DNA from: Muribaculaceae bacterium
Lineage (GTDB): Bacteria; Pseudomonadota; Alphaproteobacteria; Rs-D84
Length of the DNA: 44,025 bases
NCBI GenBank assembly: GCA_023665245.1
Contig: JAMPEH010000011.1
Span: forward strand, 1 to 44,025
Direction: 5' to 3'
The notes under the pieces were generated by a model that made no database searches, was not told where the DNA came from, and worked only from the letters and a program-made list of their open reading frames with translations. Of this stretch, positions 31,554-41,304 are shown one piece after another (positions within the stretch are counted from its first letter, which is position 1; every line of letters begins with the position of its first letter). Made by a program: the position numbers and the translations under genes.

Positions 31554-33368
31554 TTATTTTAAAAGTTTTTTCAGTGCGCAAACAAGCCGCATATTATCCT
31601 CTTTATTCCTCACTGCAAGCCGTACATACTGACCGCCGTTTTTAATTTTTTGCGACAGGTCCTTTATGTAAAGGTCGTACTCGCTTAAAAGCTGTTTAGT
31701 AAGCTCGCGCGAGGACATATCTCCGCCGCAAATTTCAACCATAACGTAATTGGCTTGCGAAGGAAACACTTTTAAACGCTTGATTTTTTTAAGCTCCGAA
31801 ACTAATTCCGCGCGCTCGTTTTTAATTTTAACTAACGCTTCGGCATAGTCTTTTTTATATTTTTCGGCAATCTGTAAATAGAATTCTCCGAATGAATTTA
31901 TATTCCAAATTGCAACGTCTTTCTTTAAAGATAAAATTAAATCCGTATCCGAGCTTGCGGCTATTCCGAGTCTTACGCCGGGCACGCCGTAAGATTTGGA
32001 AATGGACTTCATCACAATTAAATTTTTGTATGCGCAAAGCGTGTCTTCATCTATAAGCGAGCTGTTTTCTTCTTCGGAAAAATCCACAAAAGACTCGTCT
32101 GCGATGATACGGATATTTTTATTTTTGCACCATTCAACAAGCTTTAAAACGCCGTTTTTGCTTATATAATTCCCGCTTGGATTGTCGGGGTTGACGAGCA
32201 CGAGGAAATCCACATTTTTATCGTCGAAAAATTTTATAATGTCGTTTTCGTCATATGCAAACCCGTCTTTTTCGGGAATATATACTATGCTCTTCTCCTT
32301 TGCATATCTGTTGGGATATTCTTCGAAAGTCGGTCTGATAAAACCGACGTTGCCGCTTACGCCGTCCATTATGCACTTAATAAGCTCTGCCGCGCCGTTG
32401 CCGACTACGATATGTTCGGGCTTAACCCCGAAATTTTTAGCCGCCAAAAGACTGTTAACGCGCATCCCCGAAGGATATTGCGTTAAAAGCGTTTCAAAGT
32501 TGGCTTTCATTTCGTCGATAAGCTTTTGCGGAGGATAATAGGGGTTAACGAGATAACAAAAATCCTTTAATTTGGGATATCTCCAATACCCGCCGTAACG
32601 CGCTGACAAAAGGTCGAGTTTTTCTTCGTCGCTGGTCGCAAAAATCGAAGAGGCTATGTCGAGGTCCTGAATATCGTCTATCTCATACCACCTATACCCT
32701 TCGAGCCGTTTAGCCCTTATTTCGGGGTCGTCGAGCATAGTTATTACGCGCAATACCTGTTCGTAATACTCATTATTGCCGAGAGCCTTGCTGTAAGCCT
32801 CTAAAAACGGAACGTAATGCGTAGCCGAGAAATGTTTGCTGAATTTGTAGATATTAACTGTTTTATAATAGTTTGGAATATCGTTGAAAACAAATTTTTT
32901 TCCGGGCACAAAACTCTCTATAACGTCGTTATCGCCGAGTTTTACGCATGTTCCGTCCATCCAGCTTTCGTATTTATCGACGAGCGCAAGCGTTTCTCTG
33001 GGGTCGTCTATAAGACTTTGCAAAACTCCGTCTTCGAAAATTAAGTCAGACTCTAAAAGAAGAACGTCTTCCTTTAAAAGCTCGTCTTTTGCAAGATAGA
33101 GCGAGTATATATTATTCGTTCTGTCATATACGTCGTTATCAATAAATTTAACGCGGGTATTTATTCCGAGCGTACCCACATAGTTTTTAAGCTTGTCCTT
33201 TTTGTAACCGACCACAATAACTATTTCGGACAAATTTAATTTGTCAAGTTGGCGCAGCATTCTTTCTATCAGCGTTACGCCGTTGACTTTGACCATACAT
33301 TTGGTATTGTCGGAAGTGAGGTCTTTAAGTCTTTTACCCATTCCGGCAGCCAGTATAACCGCTCTCAT
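31554..33368 (-). CDS. Fused nucleotidyltransferase and PLP aminotransferase
   Basis: This is a 604-residue fusion. Residues 1-235 form a LicC/sugar-phosphate nucleotidyltransferase (MRAVILAAGMGKRLKDLT, then LLLESDLIFEDG). Residues 250-604 form a class I/II aminotransferase-like domain of the HisC/CobD kind (VNPDNPSGNY, ADESFVDF, and the PLP lysine in SKSYGVPGVRLGIA). Such a fusion could make an amino compound and activate it with CTP, as the AEP-cytidylyltransferase/transaminase fusion in Treponema does. No phosphoenolpyruvate mutase is seen here, so phosphonate is not supported. It lies one base after the radical SAM gene. Confidence 0.85.
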   Translation of the reverse strand: MRAVILAAGMGKRLKDLTSDNTKCMVKVNGVTLIERMLRQLDKLNLSEIVIVVGYKKDKLKNYVGTLGINTRVKFIDNDVYDRTNNIYSLYLAKDELLKEDVLLLESDLIFEDGVLQSLIDDPRETLALVDKYESWMDGTCVKLGDNDVIESFVPGKKFVFNDIPNYYKTVNIYKFSKHFSATHYVPFLEAYSKALGNNEYYEQVLRVITMLDDPEIRAKRLEGYRWYEIDDIQDLDIASSIFATSDEEKLDLLSARYGGYWRYPKLKDFCYLVNPYYPPQKLIDEMKANFETLLTQYPSGMRVNSLLAAKNFGVKPEHIVVGNGAAELIKCIMDGVSGNVGFIRPTFEEYPNRYAKEKSIVYIPEKDGFAYDENDIIKFFDDKNVDFLVLVNPDNPSGNYISKNGVLKLVEWCKNKNIRIIADESFVDFSEEENSSLIDEDTLCAYKNLIVMKSISKSYGVPGVRLGIAASSDTDLILSLKKDVAIWNINSFGEFYLQIAEKYKKDYAEALVKIKNERAELVSELKKIKRLKVFPSQANYVMVEICGGDMSSRELTKQLLSEYDLYIKDLSQKIKNGGQYVRLAVRNKEDNMRLVCALKKLLK

Positions 33369-33369
33369 T

Positions 33370-34545
33370 TTACTCTCCTTGCACGCCTTGTCCTTTGATA
33401 TCCTCGTCGACTATTTCTTCGCCCGATTTTGTTTTAAGCTGTTCCTTTGAAGCTTCGGACAAGCCATTTTTTATTTCCGCGCACAAATCGCAAGTAGAGC
33501 AAGCGTCGAGCTCTTCTTTGGTGACCTTGCCGTCGCGGAAGTCGCGCACGATTTTATTTTCGTACATACTGTACTTTTTCTTTTTGAAAAAGCGCAAAAA
33601 TTTGTGTTTTATTACCCAAGCGAGGGGCTTTCCGATATACTTATGCATAGCGGGCGAAACAGAGCCAATCATCCAGCATTCTCTGTCGCAACAGCGGACT
33701 TTTTTGCGCACTTCTTCGGCTTTTTCGCTGTTCCAAAGCTCGTCCCAAGTCTGTTCGTTGAGGTTACCCATAACCTCTTTATCCTTAGTTCCGTTGCAGG
33801 GCATAACGTCGCCGTAAGGGTCGATAAAGAAAGTATCGAAGCTCATATCGCATGGCAAAAGTCTTTTTTGACCGTAGATATAGTTTATAAGTCCGTGATT
33901 AAAATATGCCCTGAACCATTTTTTTGGGCTGTTGGATTTAAGAAGCTCGTTTATTAAATCTTCGAAGTGCTGTGCAACTGCGGGGCGGTCGTGAATAATA
34001 TTTTTCGCCTCTACGAAATAGAAACTGTTATGAAGCGAAGCTGTTGCAAACTCCATATTCATTTCTTCCGAAATTTTGTACAGCGGCACGAGGTCGGCGG
34101 CGTTTTTATCCTGTACGGTCATACCAAAACCCACGTCTTTCATACCCATTTCAACAAGGGTTTTAAGCGTTGTATAACCCTTGTTAAACCCGTCTTGCAA
34201 GCCGCGAATTTCGTTATTTGTTTGCTCTAATCCCTCTATGGAAATGCGAATACCGATTTTGGGGAACTCTTTGCATAAATCAACTATTCTGTCGGTAAAA
34301 AAGCCGTTAGTCGAAATTACTATTCTGTCGCTTTTTTTATAGAGTTCCCTGACAATATCTTTTAAATCTTGCCTTATAAAGGGTTCACCGCCCGTTATAT
34401 TTGTAAAATACATAGGGGGCAGTTTTTTAATGGTTTCAATAGAGAGTTCCTCTTCGGGCTTAGAAGGGGCTTTATATCTGTTGCACATTGTACAACGTGC
34501 GTTACAGCGATATGTTACAATGACCGTTCCGTTTAATTTTTTCAT
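33370..34545 (-). CDS. Radical SAM/SPASM domain enzyme
   Basis: This is a 391-residue enzyme. The radical SAM cluster motif CNARCTMC (Cys14, Cys18, Cys21) and the TGGEPFIR motif are clear. The C-terminal SPASM region binds further Fe-S clusters (LPCDMSF, DVMPCNG, CCDRECW) and a later CSTCDLC motif adds cysteines. Such enzymes modify peptides, sugars or lipids by radical chemistry. It overlaps the glycosyltransferase upstream by four bases (ATGA) and sits in a surface-glycan operon, so a sugar or lipid-linked substrate is likely. Family sure, reaction unknown. Confidence 0.88.
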   Translation of the reverse strand: MKKLNGTVIVTYRCNARCTMCNRYKAPSKPEEELSIETIKKLPPMYFTNITGGEPFIRQDLKDIVRELYKKSDRIVISTNGFFTDRIVDLCKEFPKIGIRISIEGLEQTNNEIRGLQDGFNKGYTTLKTLVEMGMKDVGFGMTVQDKNAADLVPLYKISEEMNMEFATASLHNSFYFVEAKNIIHDRPAVAQHFEDLINELLKSNSPKKWFRAYFNHGLINYIYGQKRLLPCDMSFDTFFIDPYGDVMPCNGTKDKEVMGNLNEQTWDELWNSEKAEEVRKKVRCCDRECWMIGSVSPAMHKYIGKPLAWVIKHKFLRFFKKKKYSMYENKIVRDFRDGKVTKEELDACSTCDLCAEIKNGLSEASKEQLKTKSGEEIVDEDIKGQGVQGE

Positions 34546-35762
34546 TGCTTTGAAAACTTTTCCTTTAATTCAAGTATTTTTTCCGCATAGTCGAGCGGGT
34601 TGAAATTTCTTTCTGCAAATTCCTTTGAGCTTTTGCACAATTCGGAATATTTTTCCTTATCCAATCCGAATATATTTTCTATACTTTCGCAAAGTCCGTT
34701 GTAATCTTTATAAACGTATCCGTTGACCCCGTCCTTTACAAGTTCGGGGAGTCCGCCGTTATTTGAAACTATCAGCGGTTTGCCGAGCGCAAGAGCTTCC
34801 ATTGCGCTATACGGTCCGTTTTCGTACCATTCCGAAGGAAGCGCCGCACAACGGGAATTTTTGATATATCCGTTAAGTTCCTCTCCCTGCGCAAATCCCT
34901 TGAATTCAATGTTTTCGATTTTATTGTCGCAAACGTATTTTTTTAGCTCTTCTTCAATGGGACCCGTACCGCAGATTACAAGTTTTTTGCCCGTATCCTT
35001 TGCGGCGTTTATGAGCGTTTTTACGCCCTTTTCTTTTGCGAGACGCCCGAAATATAAGATATAATTTTCGTCACTGTCGTTGACCTCGTACTCTGTGTCT
35101 ACCGAGAGCGGGTTGCGCATAAAAATTACGGGCGACTTTGTAAAGTGCGCTTCTTCGAGTTTTGCCTTATAAAATTCCGACGGACAGATATAAGCCGTAA
35201 CTTTATCGTACCAACCGCGTTTTTTTATTTGCTTTGCCTCGTAAACGGAGAGCGAGCTCATAAGAGAAGAACCGCGAATACACTTGTTCTTTTTGCAATT
35301 TTCGAATTTTCCGCCCAAACATTTTTCACAGATGTTACCGTTGCCGTCGAGCATGGTATACGAGGGGCAGACGGTTATTAAGTCATGCATAGTCCAAAAT
35401 ACGGGCAGGTTGGGGTTGTACTCTCTTATTGCGTCGAGAATGGAAAGAGTTATCTGTTTATGCACGAGGTTGAAAATTACAAGCTCCGGTTTTTCGTCAT
35501 TTAAAAGAGCTTTCATTTTTTTATATGCCTCTTTGGAGTAGGCAATATGAAACACCATATTGAGCTTGGCTTTCAATCCGCCGTTTACCGCCGCCGCCGA
35601 AACAAAATATTTCTCTTGCGCGCACGGAATATTCTTTTCGTCTTTCATCGCGAAAAAGATTACTTCGTGACCCTTTTCCTTAAACGCTTCGGCAAGATTG
35701 AAATAATATCTTTCCGAGCCGCCCTTCATATAATGGAATTTATTTACAAGCAAAATTTTCAT
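34542..35762 (-). CDS. GT4-family glycosyltransferase
   Basis: This is a 406-residue GT-B enzyme. It begins MKILLVNKFHYMKGGSERY and has the donor-site motif pattern ILYFGRLAKEKGV and PYSAMEALALGKPLIVSNNGGLPE (E-x7-E). A Cys-rich insert (CEKCLGGKFENCKKNKC) near residue 150 is usual in one GT4 subgroup. ATG 35762 has AAAGG seven bases upstream and lies next to the stop of the previous GT. It adds a sugar to the lipid-linked unit on the cytoplasmic side. Confidence 0.87.
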   Translation of the reverse strand: MKILLVNKFHYMKGGSERYYFNLAEAFKEKGHEVIFFAMKDEKNIPCAQEKYFVSAAAVNGGLKAKLNMVFHIAYSKEAYKKMKALLNDEKPELVIFNLVHKQITLSILDAIREYNPNLPVFWTMHDLITVCPSYTMLDGNGNICEKCLGGKFENCKKNKCIRGSSLMSSLSVYEAKQIKKRGWYDKVTAYICPSEFYKAKLEEAHFTKSPVIFMRNPLSVDTEYEVNDSDENYILYFGRLAKEKGVKTLINAAKDTGKKLVICGTGPIEEELKKYVCDNKIENIEFKGFAQGEELNGYIKNSRCAALPSEWYENGPYSAMEALALGKPLIVSNNGGLPELVKDGVNGYVYKDYNGLCESIENIFGLDKEKYSELCKSSKEFAERNFNPLDYAEKILELKEKFSKQ

Positions 35763-35763
35763 T

Positions 35764-36891
35764 TTATAACCTTTTGTATAATTCAAGCGTTCTTTCGGCG
35801 ATTTCTTCCCAATCGGGGAGCTTTGCCGTCGAGCCGCCGCCCACGTCGTTTTTCAAAGCAAATTCAAGCTTTTGCGTAAGTTCCTCTACGTCGCCCTTTT
35901 TAAACGTTAAACAAGAGGAATTTATAACTGACGTGTTTTCGGGAATATCGCTTACGAGACAGACGTTGCCGTAAGTAAGCGCCTCTAAAAGCGACATTGG
36001 CATTCCCTCTATATCGCTCGGTAAGACGAAGAGATATGAATTTGAATAGAGCTCGGACAAAACTTGCCCCTGAACGAAGCCCGTCATTATTATGCTGTCG
36101 TCGCCCGCGCATTTTGAAGCTATGCCTTCGAAATATTCGTCCGAATGTGACGACGCGCCCGCAATTACGAGCTTTTTATCCGTACCCGTTTCCTTGACCG
36201 CCCGTTTCCAAGCGTCTACAAGATAATGAAGTCCTTTTTCGGGCACGATTCTTGCAAGGAACAAAACGTAAGAATTTTTTGTAAGCCCCCAATTTTTTGT
36301 AATTTCTTCGGCGGGCGTAATTTCGGGTTTGGATACTCCGTTGGGTATGAATACCGTATCTCTGTTATAAGTTTCTTTGAAATAATTTTTGACATTTTCC
36401 GAAAGAACTATTATCTCGTCGGCATATTTGACAATTTTATTTTCGGCTTTTTTGAGGACTTTGGTTGCAAATCCTCCCCACTTTCCTCTTTGCCAATCAA
36501 GCCCGTGAACGGTTATTACCAATTTATAATTCCGCTTGCTCTTTTTAGGGAATTTACCAAGAAAAAGGCAGGGGCCCTCTGCGTGAAAATGTACTATATC
36601 AAACTCACCTTTTTTTGCCGCTTTTTTAACCTTTTTTGTGGCGAAATAGGCGTAAATTACGGCATCAAGCGACTTCTTGTCCACAGTGTACACAGTTTCA
36701 AGCTTGCAACCTTTGTATTCGGTCATGGGTTGATAATTCTTTCTTTTGCGGTTGAAAAGCGTGAGGGAGTGCCCCTTTTTTACCATTTCAGCGGCAAGAT
36801 TTTCTACCACCACCTCTACGCCCCCCTCGCGGGAAGGTACGTATTTATGACCGAGCATTGCTATTTTTAAGCTTTCGTTGTCCTTTGACAT
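35764..36891 (-). CDS. GT4-family glycosyltransferase
   Basis: This is a 375-residue GT-B enzyme. It has KIAMLGHKYVPSREGGVEVVVENLA at the start, VLFLARIVPEKGLHYLVDAW in the donor domain, and PSDIEGMPMSLLEALTYGNVCLVSDIPEN as the E-x7-E region. It is the first gene of the glycan operon. The same strand and near-zero spacing continue through seven genes to 27536. Confidence 0.88.
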   Translation of the reverse strand: MSKDNESLKIAMLGHKYVPSREGGVEVVVENLAAEMVKKGHSLTLFNRKRKNYQPMTEYKGCKLETVYTVDKKSLDAVIYAYFATKKVKKAAKKGEFDIVHFHAEGPCLFLGKFPKKSKRNYKLVITVHGLDWQRGKWGGFATKVLKKAENKIVKYADEIIVLSENVKNYFKETYNRDTVFIPNGVSKPEITPAEEITKNWGLTKNSYVLFLARIVPEKGLHYLVDAWKRAVKETGTDKKLVIAGASSHSDEYFEGIASKCAGDDSIIMTGFVQGQVLSELYSNSYLFVLPSDIEGMPMSLLEALTYGNVCLVSDIPENTSVINSSCLTFKKGDVEELTQKLEFALKNDVGGGSTAKLPDWEEIAERTLELYKRL

Positions 36892-36938
36892 AACTCTCCG
36901 AATTTTCGTTTAACTGCGTTAAACTTGATTTATTATTT

Positions 36939-38534
36939 TTATGTTGATTTCCAAGTGCGGTTGGATTGGAACCACTCGGTGTCCTTTAAAATATCGGTAT
37001 TATTCGAACACCAGAGTTTGAGGGAGCCGCCTGTACCCTGCTTTTTGTAGTAAAAGACTATGTTGCCGTTCATGGACTCGAATTTGCCGTTTTTGTAGTC
37101 TGTCATAAGTGTGGTGCAATATACGTTTTCGGTGTACTTTGCAACCCTGTCTATAAAGGCTTGGGCGGGGAAGGTGTTGTCCTTGTTGCTTGTATATTCG
37201 GTTGTGCCGCAGCAGCAACAAACGGCTACGTTTTTGGGCTTAATCACGCTTAAAAGCGCGTCGGTCGAAGCGGTATAGCTGCCGTGATGACCGCCCTTGA
37301 AGAGCTCTACCTGAGGAAGCTTGTTATTTTTGACGAGGCTTGCCTCCCCCTCCTTTTCAAGGTCGCCCGTGAAAAGGTAGTTTATATCGCCGTTCTCCGT
37401 TTTCTGCGTTAAGAGCACGCAGACGGAATAGTCGTTTTCGTCCGAAGTGCTTTCTTCGTAATAGCGTTGATAGAGTATGTTTAAAGAAATTGTCTGCGCT
37501 TCGTCCAAGTAATAAGTTTTTTTAGCGCCGCCCGTTTGGTACCAGCATTCCTTTGCGGTAAATACGTTCGTACCGTTGTCCTTGACGTATTCCACCGCCT
37601 GAACGTAGTTGTTGTATATTTGCGTGGTCGCGTTGTGACCCGCAAACTGAATGAGCGTGCCCACTTCGTACTGATATAAAATGCCCGTTCTCGTGCTTCC
37701 CGATTTATTGCCGACGAAGCCCGCGATATGGTCCTGGTGCGCGTGGGTGGCGATTACGTATTCGAGCACGCCGTCCGTGCAATAATTATCCACATAATTT
37801 TTTATGGTGACTGCGCTGTTCTGGCGCGAGCCCGCGTCTATGAGCACTTCGGTATTTCCGCACTTTATGAGGGTACAGTCGCCCGTGTATTTATTGCCGA
37901 GCTCCAAAAAGTGAATAGAGAGCTCCGCCTGCGGAATTTCTTCCGCCACGCCTACGTTCGAGGCGTTGGGGTCGTAGCCGCAGATTGTGCACACTTCGCT
38001 TTCGGGGTCGAAGGAGTGCTCGCCCGTTGCGGGAATAACTTCTGCGTTTACGTCCCCGCAGACCGAGCAAACGCGCTCCTTCCTGCCGTTTTGACCGCAG
38101 TTATTCTCTTTGACGGTTTGCCATTCGCCGTAGCTGTGCTCCTGCGTCGCCTCTAAAATTTCCGTTTGAACGTCGTTACAGTCGGGGCACTTGCGCTCTC
38201 TTTTGCCGTCGTTGCCGCAGTCGTTTTCCTCAACCGTTTGCCATTCGCCGTAAGCGTGGTTGTGGGTGGCGGGTATAATTTCGGTTTTAACCTCGCCGCA
38301 GACCGAGCAGACGCGCCGTCTTTCGCCGTTTTGTCCGCAACTGTTTGGGGTCGTTATCTCCCACTCGCCGTAGGTGTGTTCGCCCGTGCCTATGAATTTG
38401 TGATAGATATCGGGGCGGACAAACCAGATTATTGCCGCAACCGCAATGATTATTACGAGAATTACGCAAATTATTGCGGTTAAAACGGGATGCTTTTTTG
38501 CCGCGCTTGCCGCCCTGTCGCCTCTTTTAGACAT
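36939..38534 (-). CDS. Membrane-anchored metallo-beta-lactamase-fold protein with Cys repeats
   Basis: This is a 531-residue protein. A transmembrane anchor (17-38) is followed by three 40-residue repeats (53-90, 93-130, 133-170), each with a HxYGEW motif, a lone Cys and a CxxC pair, then a partial fourth (CTICG). The C-terminal domain (205-531) has the metallo-beta-lactamase motif THAHQDH (263-269; the usual HxHxDH) and FTGDLE, and resembles the ComEC/Rec2 hydrolase part. It is probably an extracellular zinc enzyme displayed on a repeat stalk. The repeats are of a kind common in surface proteins of gut Clostridia. Substrate unknown: nucleic acid or phosphodiester possible. Confidence 0.82.
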   Translation of the reverse strand: MSKRGDRAASAAKKHPVLTAIICVILVIIIAVAAIIWFVRPDIYHKFIGTGEHTYGEWEITTPNSCGQNGERRRVCSVCGEVKTEIIPATHNHAYGEWQTVEENDCGNDGKRERKCPDCNDVQTEILEATQEHSYGEWQTVKENNCGQNGRKERVCSVCGDVNAEVIPATGEHSFDPESEVCTICGYDPNASNVGVAEEIPQAELSIHFLELGNKYTGDCTLIKCGNTEVLIDAGSRQNSAVTIKNYVDNYCTDGVLEYVIATHAHQDHIAGFVGNKSGSTRTGILYQYEVGTLIQFAGHNATTQIYNNYVQAVEYVKDNGTNVFTAKECWYQTGGAKKTYYLDEAQTISLNILYQRYYEESTSDENDYSVCVLLTQKTENGDINYLFTGDLEKEGEASLVKNNKLPQVELFKGGHHGSYTASTDALLSVIKPKNVAVCCCCGTTEYTSNKDNTFPAQAFIDRVAKYTENVYCTTLMTDYKNGKFESMNGNIVFYYKKQGTGGSLKLWCSNNTDILKDTEWFQSNRTWKST

Positions 38535-38549
38535 ATAAATTTACCGATA

Positions 38550-41168
38550 TTACTTTAAATTTTTGAGCTGTTTCAATATTTTTTCGCGCATTTCGATATA
38601 TTTGTTGAGCTTTGCCCTCTCTTCGTCAACGAGCTTTTTGGGGGCTTTGGAAACGAAGCCTTTGTTTTGCAGCTTGCCGTCGGCGCGGCGGATTTCGTCC
38701 GTCACCTTTTCAAGCTCGCCTTGAAGCCTCTCCTTTTCCTTTTCGATATCCACGAGGTCGCCCATAGGGATATAGAGGGTGCCGTTTGCAAGCACTTTGG
38801 TTACGGCGTTTTCGCCCGCCTCCTCCGCGCTTTGAATGAAGTTGATTTCCTTTGCGCCCGCGAGCTTTAAAATACTGTCCGCATTAGCCGAAACGAGGCG
38901 TTTGCCGTCCGTTACTATATACAAGCTGACCTTTCTCGACGGGGGGCAATCGAGCTCGGTTTTAGCCGCGCGGACCGCCTTTATTATATCCATAATTCCG
39001 CCGAACGACTCCGCGTCCTTTTTATAGGCGAGGCGGGAATTGTAGCGGGGGAATTCCTTTAACATTATAGTTCCGTCCGCGTTCGGCAGGTTCCTGTAAA
39101 TTTCGTCGGTGATAAAGGGAATGAACGGGTGCAAAAGCTTTAACGCGTTTTCAAGCACAAACACCAAAACCGCGCGCGCGCCGTCGCTCTTTGCTTCGTC
39201 CGTAGATTTTAATGCGGGCTTGACAAGCTCGATATACCAATCGCAGAAGTCCGACCACATAAAGTCGTACAGTATCTGACAGGCAATGCCGAATTCGAAT
39301 TTGTTGAGCGTTAAAGTTACGTCGCGTATGGTAGCCTGCAACCGCGAAATTATCCACTTATCCGCAGAGGAGAGCTTTACTTCCGAAAGGGGTTTTACGC
39401 TCTTTCCCTCGCAGTTGGAAATTACGAAGCGGCTTGCGTTCCAGATTTTGTTCATAAAGTTGCGGCACGCCTCTACCTTTGCGTCGGAATAGCGGGTGTC
39501 GTTGCCGGGCGCCACGCCCTGCAAGAGGGAAAACCTTAAAGAGTCCGCGCCGTACTTTTCTATGACCTCCAACGGGTCTACGCCGTTGCCAAGAGATTTT
39601 GACATCTTCCTGCCCTTTTCGTCGCGCACGAGCCCGTGAATGAGCACGTCGCGGAAGGGTACCTTGCGCATATGTTCGAGCCCCGAGAAAATCATTCGCG
39701 CAACCCAGAAAAAGATTATGTCGTACCCCGTGACGAGCACGTCGCCGGGATAGAAATATTCGAGGTCGGAGGTATCGTCGGGGAAGCCGAGCGTGGAGAA
39801 CGGCCAGAGCGCGGAGGAGAACCAGGTGTCGAGCACGTCCTCGTCCTGCGTAAGATTTCTGCCGCCGCAATCGGGGCATGCTTCAGGGTCTTCTTTCTTG
39901 CATATCTCTTTGCCGCAGTCGGAGCAGTACCAAACGGGGATGCGGTGACCCCACCAAAGCTGACGGGAAATGCACCAGTCCTTTACGTTCTCCATCCAAT
40001 TGTAGTAAATTTTGGCGAACCTTTCGGGAACGAAGGAAATTTTCTTATCCGTAACCGCGTCGATTGCGGGGCGGGCGAGCTTTTCCATTTTGACGAACCA
40101 CTGCTTGGAAACGACGGGTTCGACAGTCGCGCCGCAACGGTAACAGTGCCCTACGTTGTGGACGTGCGGCTCTACCTTTACGAGCGCGCCGCTTGCTTCA
40201 AGGTCGTTTACAAGCTGTTTTCTGCACTCGTACCTGTCGAGCCCTGCGTACTTGCCCGCAAGCTCGTTCATGGTGCCGTCGTCGTTCATAACCTTTACGA
40301 CGGGCAGGTTGTGGCGAAGCCCTACTTCGAAGTCGTTAGGGTCGTGCGCGGGGGTAATTTTAACGCAACCCGTGCCGAACTCCATATCCGCGTGTTCGTC
40401 GCCTACGACGGGAATGGGTTTTCCGACTACGGGCAGAATTACGTTTTTGCCTATTAAATGCTTGTACCTCTTGTCCTTAGGGTTTACGGCTACCGCCGTA
40501 TCGCCGAACATTGTTTCGGGGCGGGTTGTGGCTACTTCCAAACAGGTATCTTCGCCCTCCACCTTGTAGTTTATATGCCAGAAAAAGCCGTTTTCTTCGG
40601 CGTATTCGACCTCCGCGTCCGAAAGGGCGGTTTTACAGCAGGGGCACCAATTTATAATCCTGCTGCCCCTGTATATGAGTTTTTTGTTGTAGAGGTTGAC
40701 AAAGACTTCGCGCACGGCTTTGGAACATTTTTCGTCCATAGTGAAGGTGAGGCGCGACCAATCGCAGGAGGAGCCGAGCTTTTTGAGCTGGTTTACTATT
40801 CTTGCGTTGTACTTGTCCGTCCACTGCCAAACGCGGTTTAAAAAGCCCTCTCTTCCCAAGCTCTCCTTAGAAAGCCCTTCCTTTTTAATCTGCTCCACTA
40901 CCTTTACTTCGGTAGCTATGGAGGCGTGGTCGGTTCCCGGAAGCCAAAGGGCGCAGTACCCCTGCATACGCTTGAAGCGTATTACCGTGTCCTGCAAGGT
41001 TTCGTCCATTGCGTGCCCCATATGAAGCTGACCCGTAATGTTGGGGGGAGGCATCATTACCGTGAACGGAACTTTATTATCGTCGCGCTCGGCGCGGAAG
41101 CACCCGCTCTCTTCCCACTCCTTATACAGTCTGTCCTCGAAATCTTTGGGGTTGTAAGTCTTGTCCAT
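38550..41168 (-). CDS. valS: Valyl-tRNA synthetase
   Basis: This is an 872-residue class I synthetase with the HMGH signature (PPPNITGQLHMGHAMDETL, near residue 45), KMSKS (GRKMSKSLGN, near 520), the editing domain between, zinc-type CxxC pairs (CPCC, CSDCGKE, CPDCGG), and the C-terminal coiled coil (about 805-872). Length matches bacterial ValS. The ribosome site is GGAG seven bases before the ATG. A consensus promoter lies 50-80 bases upstream; I see no T-box leader in the short intergenic region. Confidence 0.97.
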   Translation of the reverse strand: MDKTYNPKDFEDRLYKEWEESGCFRAERDDNKVPFTVMMPPPNITGQLHMGHAMDETLQDTVIRFKRMQGYCALWLPGTDHASIATEVKVVEQIKKEGLSKESLGREGFLNRVWQWTDKYNARIVNQLKKLGSSCDWSRLTFTMDEKCSKAVREVFVNLYNKKLIYRGSRIINWCPCCKTALSDAEVEYAEENGFFWHINYKVEGEDTCLEVATTRPETMFGDTAVAVNPKDKRYKHLIGKNVILPVVGKPIPVVGDEHADMEFGTGCVKITPAHDPNDFEVGLRHNLPVVKVMNDDGTMNELAGKYAGLDRYECRKQLVNDLEASGALVKVEPHVHNVGHCYRCGATVEPVVSKQWFVKMEKLARPAIDAVTDKKISFVPERFAKIYYNWMENVKDWCISRQLWWGHRIPVWYCSDCGKEICKKEDPEACPDCGGRNLTQDEDVLDTWFSSALWPFSTLGFPDDTSDLEYFYPGDVLVTGYDIIFFWVARMIFSGLEHMRKVPFRDVLIHGLVRDEKGRKMSKSLGNGVDPLEVIEKYGADSLRFSLLQGVAPGNDTRYSDAKVEACRNFMNKIWNASRFVISNCEGKSVKPLSEVKLSSADKWIISRLQATIRDVTLTLNKFEFGIACQILYDFMWSDFCDWYIELVKPALKSTDEAKSDGARAVLVFVLENALKLLHPFIPFITDEIYRNLPNADGTIMLKEFPRYNSRLAYKKDAESFGGIMDIIKAVRAAKTELDCPPSRKVSLYIVTDGKRLVSANADSILKLAGAKEINFIQSAEEAGENAVTKVLANGTLYIPMGDLVDIEKEKERLQGELEKVTDEIRRADGKLQNKGFVSKAPKKLVDEERAKLNKYIEMREKILKQLKNLK

Positions 41169-41218
41169 TAAATACTCCGTTTATGAAAATTGTTAAAAGC
41201 TATATTATATACACAATT

Positions 41219-41247
41219 ATTATAATCTTAACTCTCGGCATTGTCAA
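41219..41247 (-). promoter_or_regulatory. valS promoter
   Basis: On the minus strand TTGACA (41242-41247), 17 bases, TATAAT (41219-41224): a full consensus about 50 bases before the valS ATG. Confidence 0.85.
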
Positions 41248-41304
41248 ACACAAACGCCGCAAGCATAAAATGTATTATTAAAATTTTAAGGAGTTTTACT
41301 TATT

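Noticed and set aside
31554..33368. Phosphonate (2-aminoethylphosphonate) activation enzyme
   Set aside because: The architecture recalls the Treponema fusion, but the aminotransferase is of the HisC/CobD kind and no PEP mutase or phosphonopyruvate decarboxylase is in the window.
41169..41304. T-box riboswitch before valS
   Set aside because: The intergenic region is only about 135 bases and shared with a divergent gene. I find a simple consensus promoter but no specifier loop, T-box sequence or terminator hairpin.
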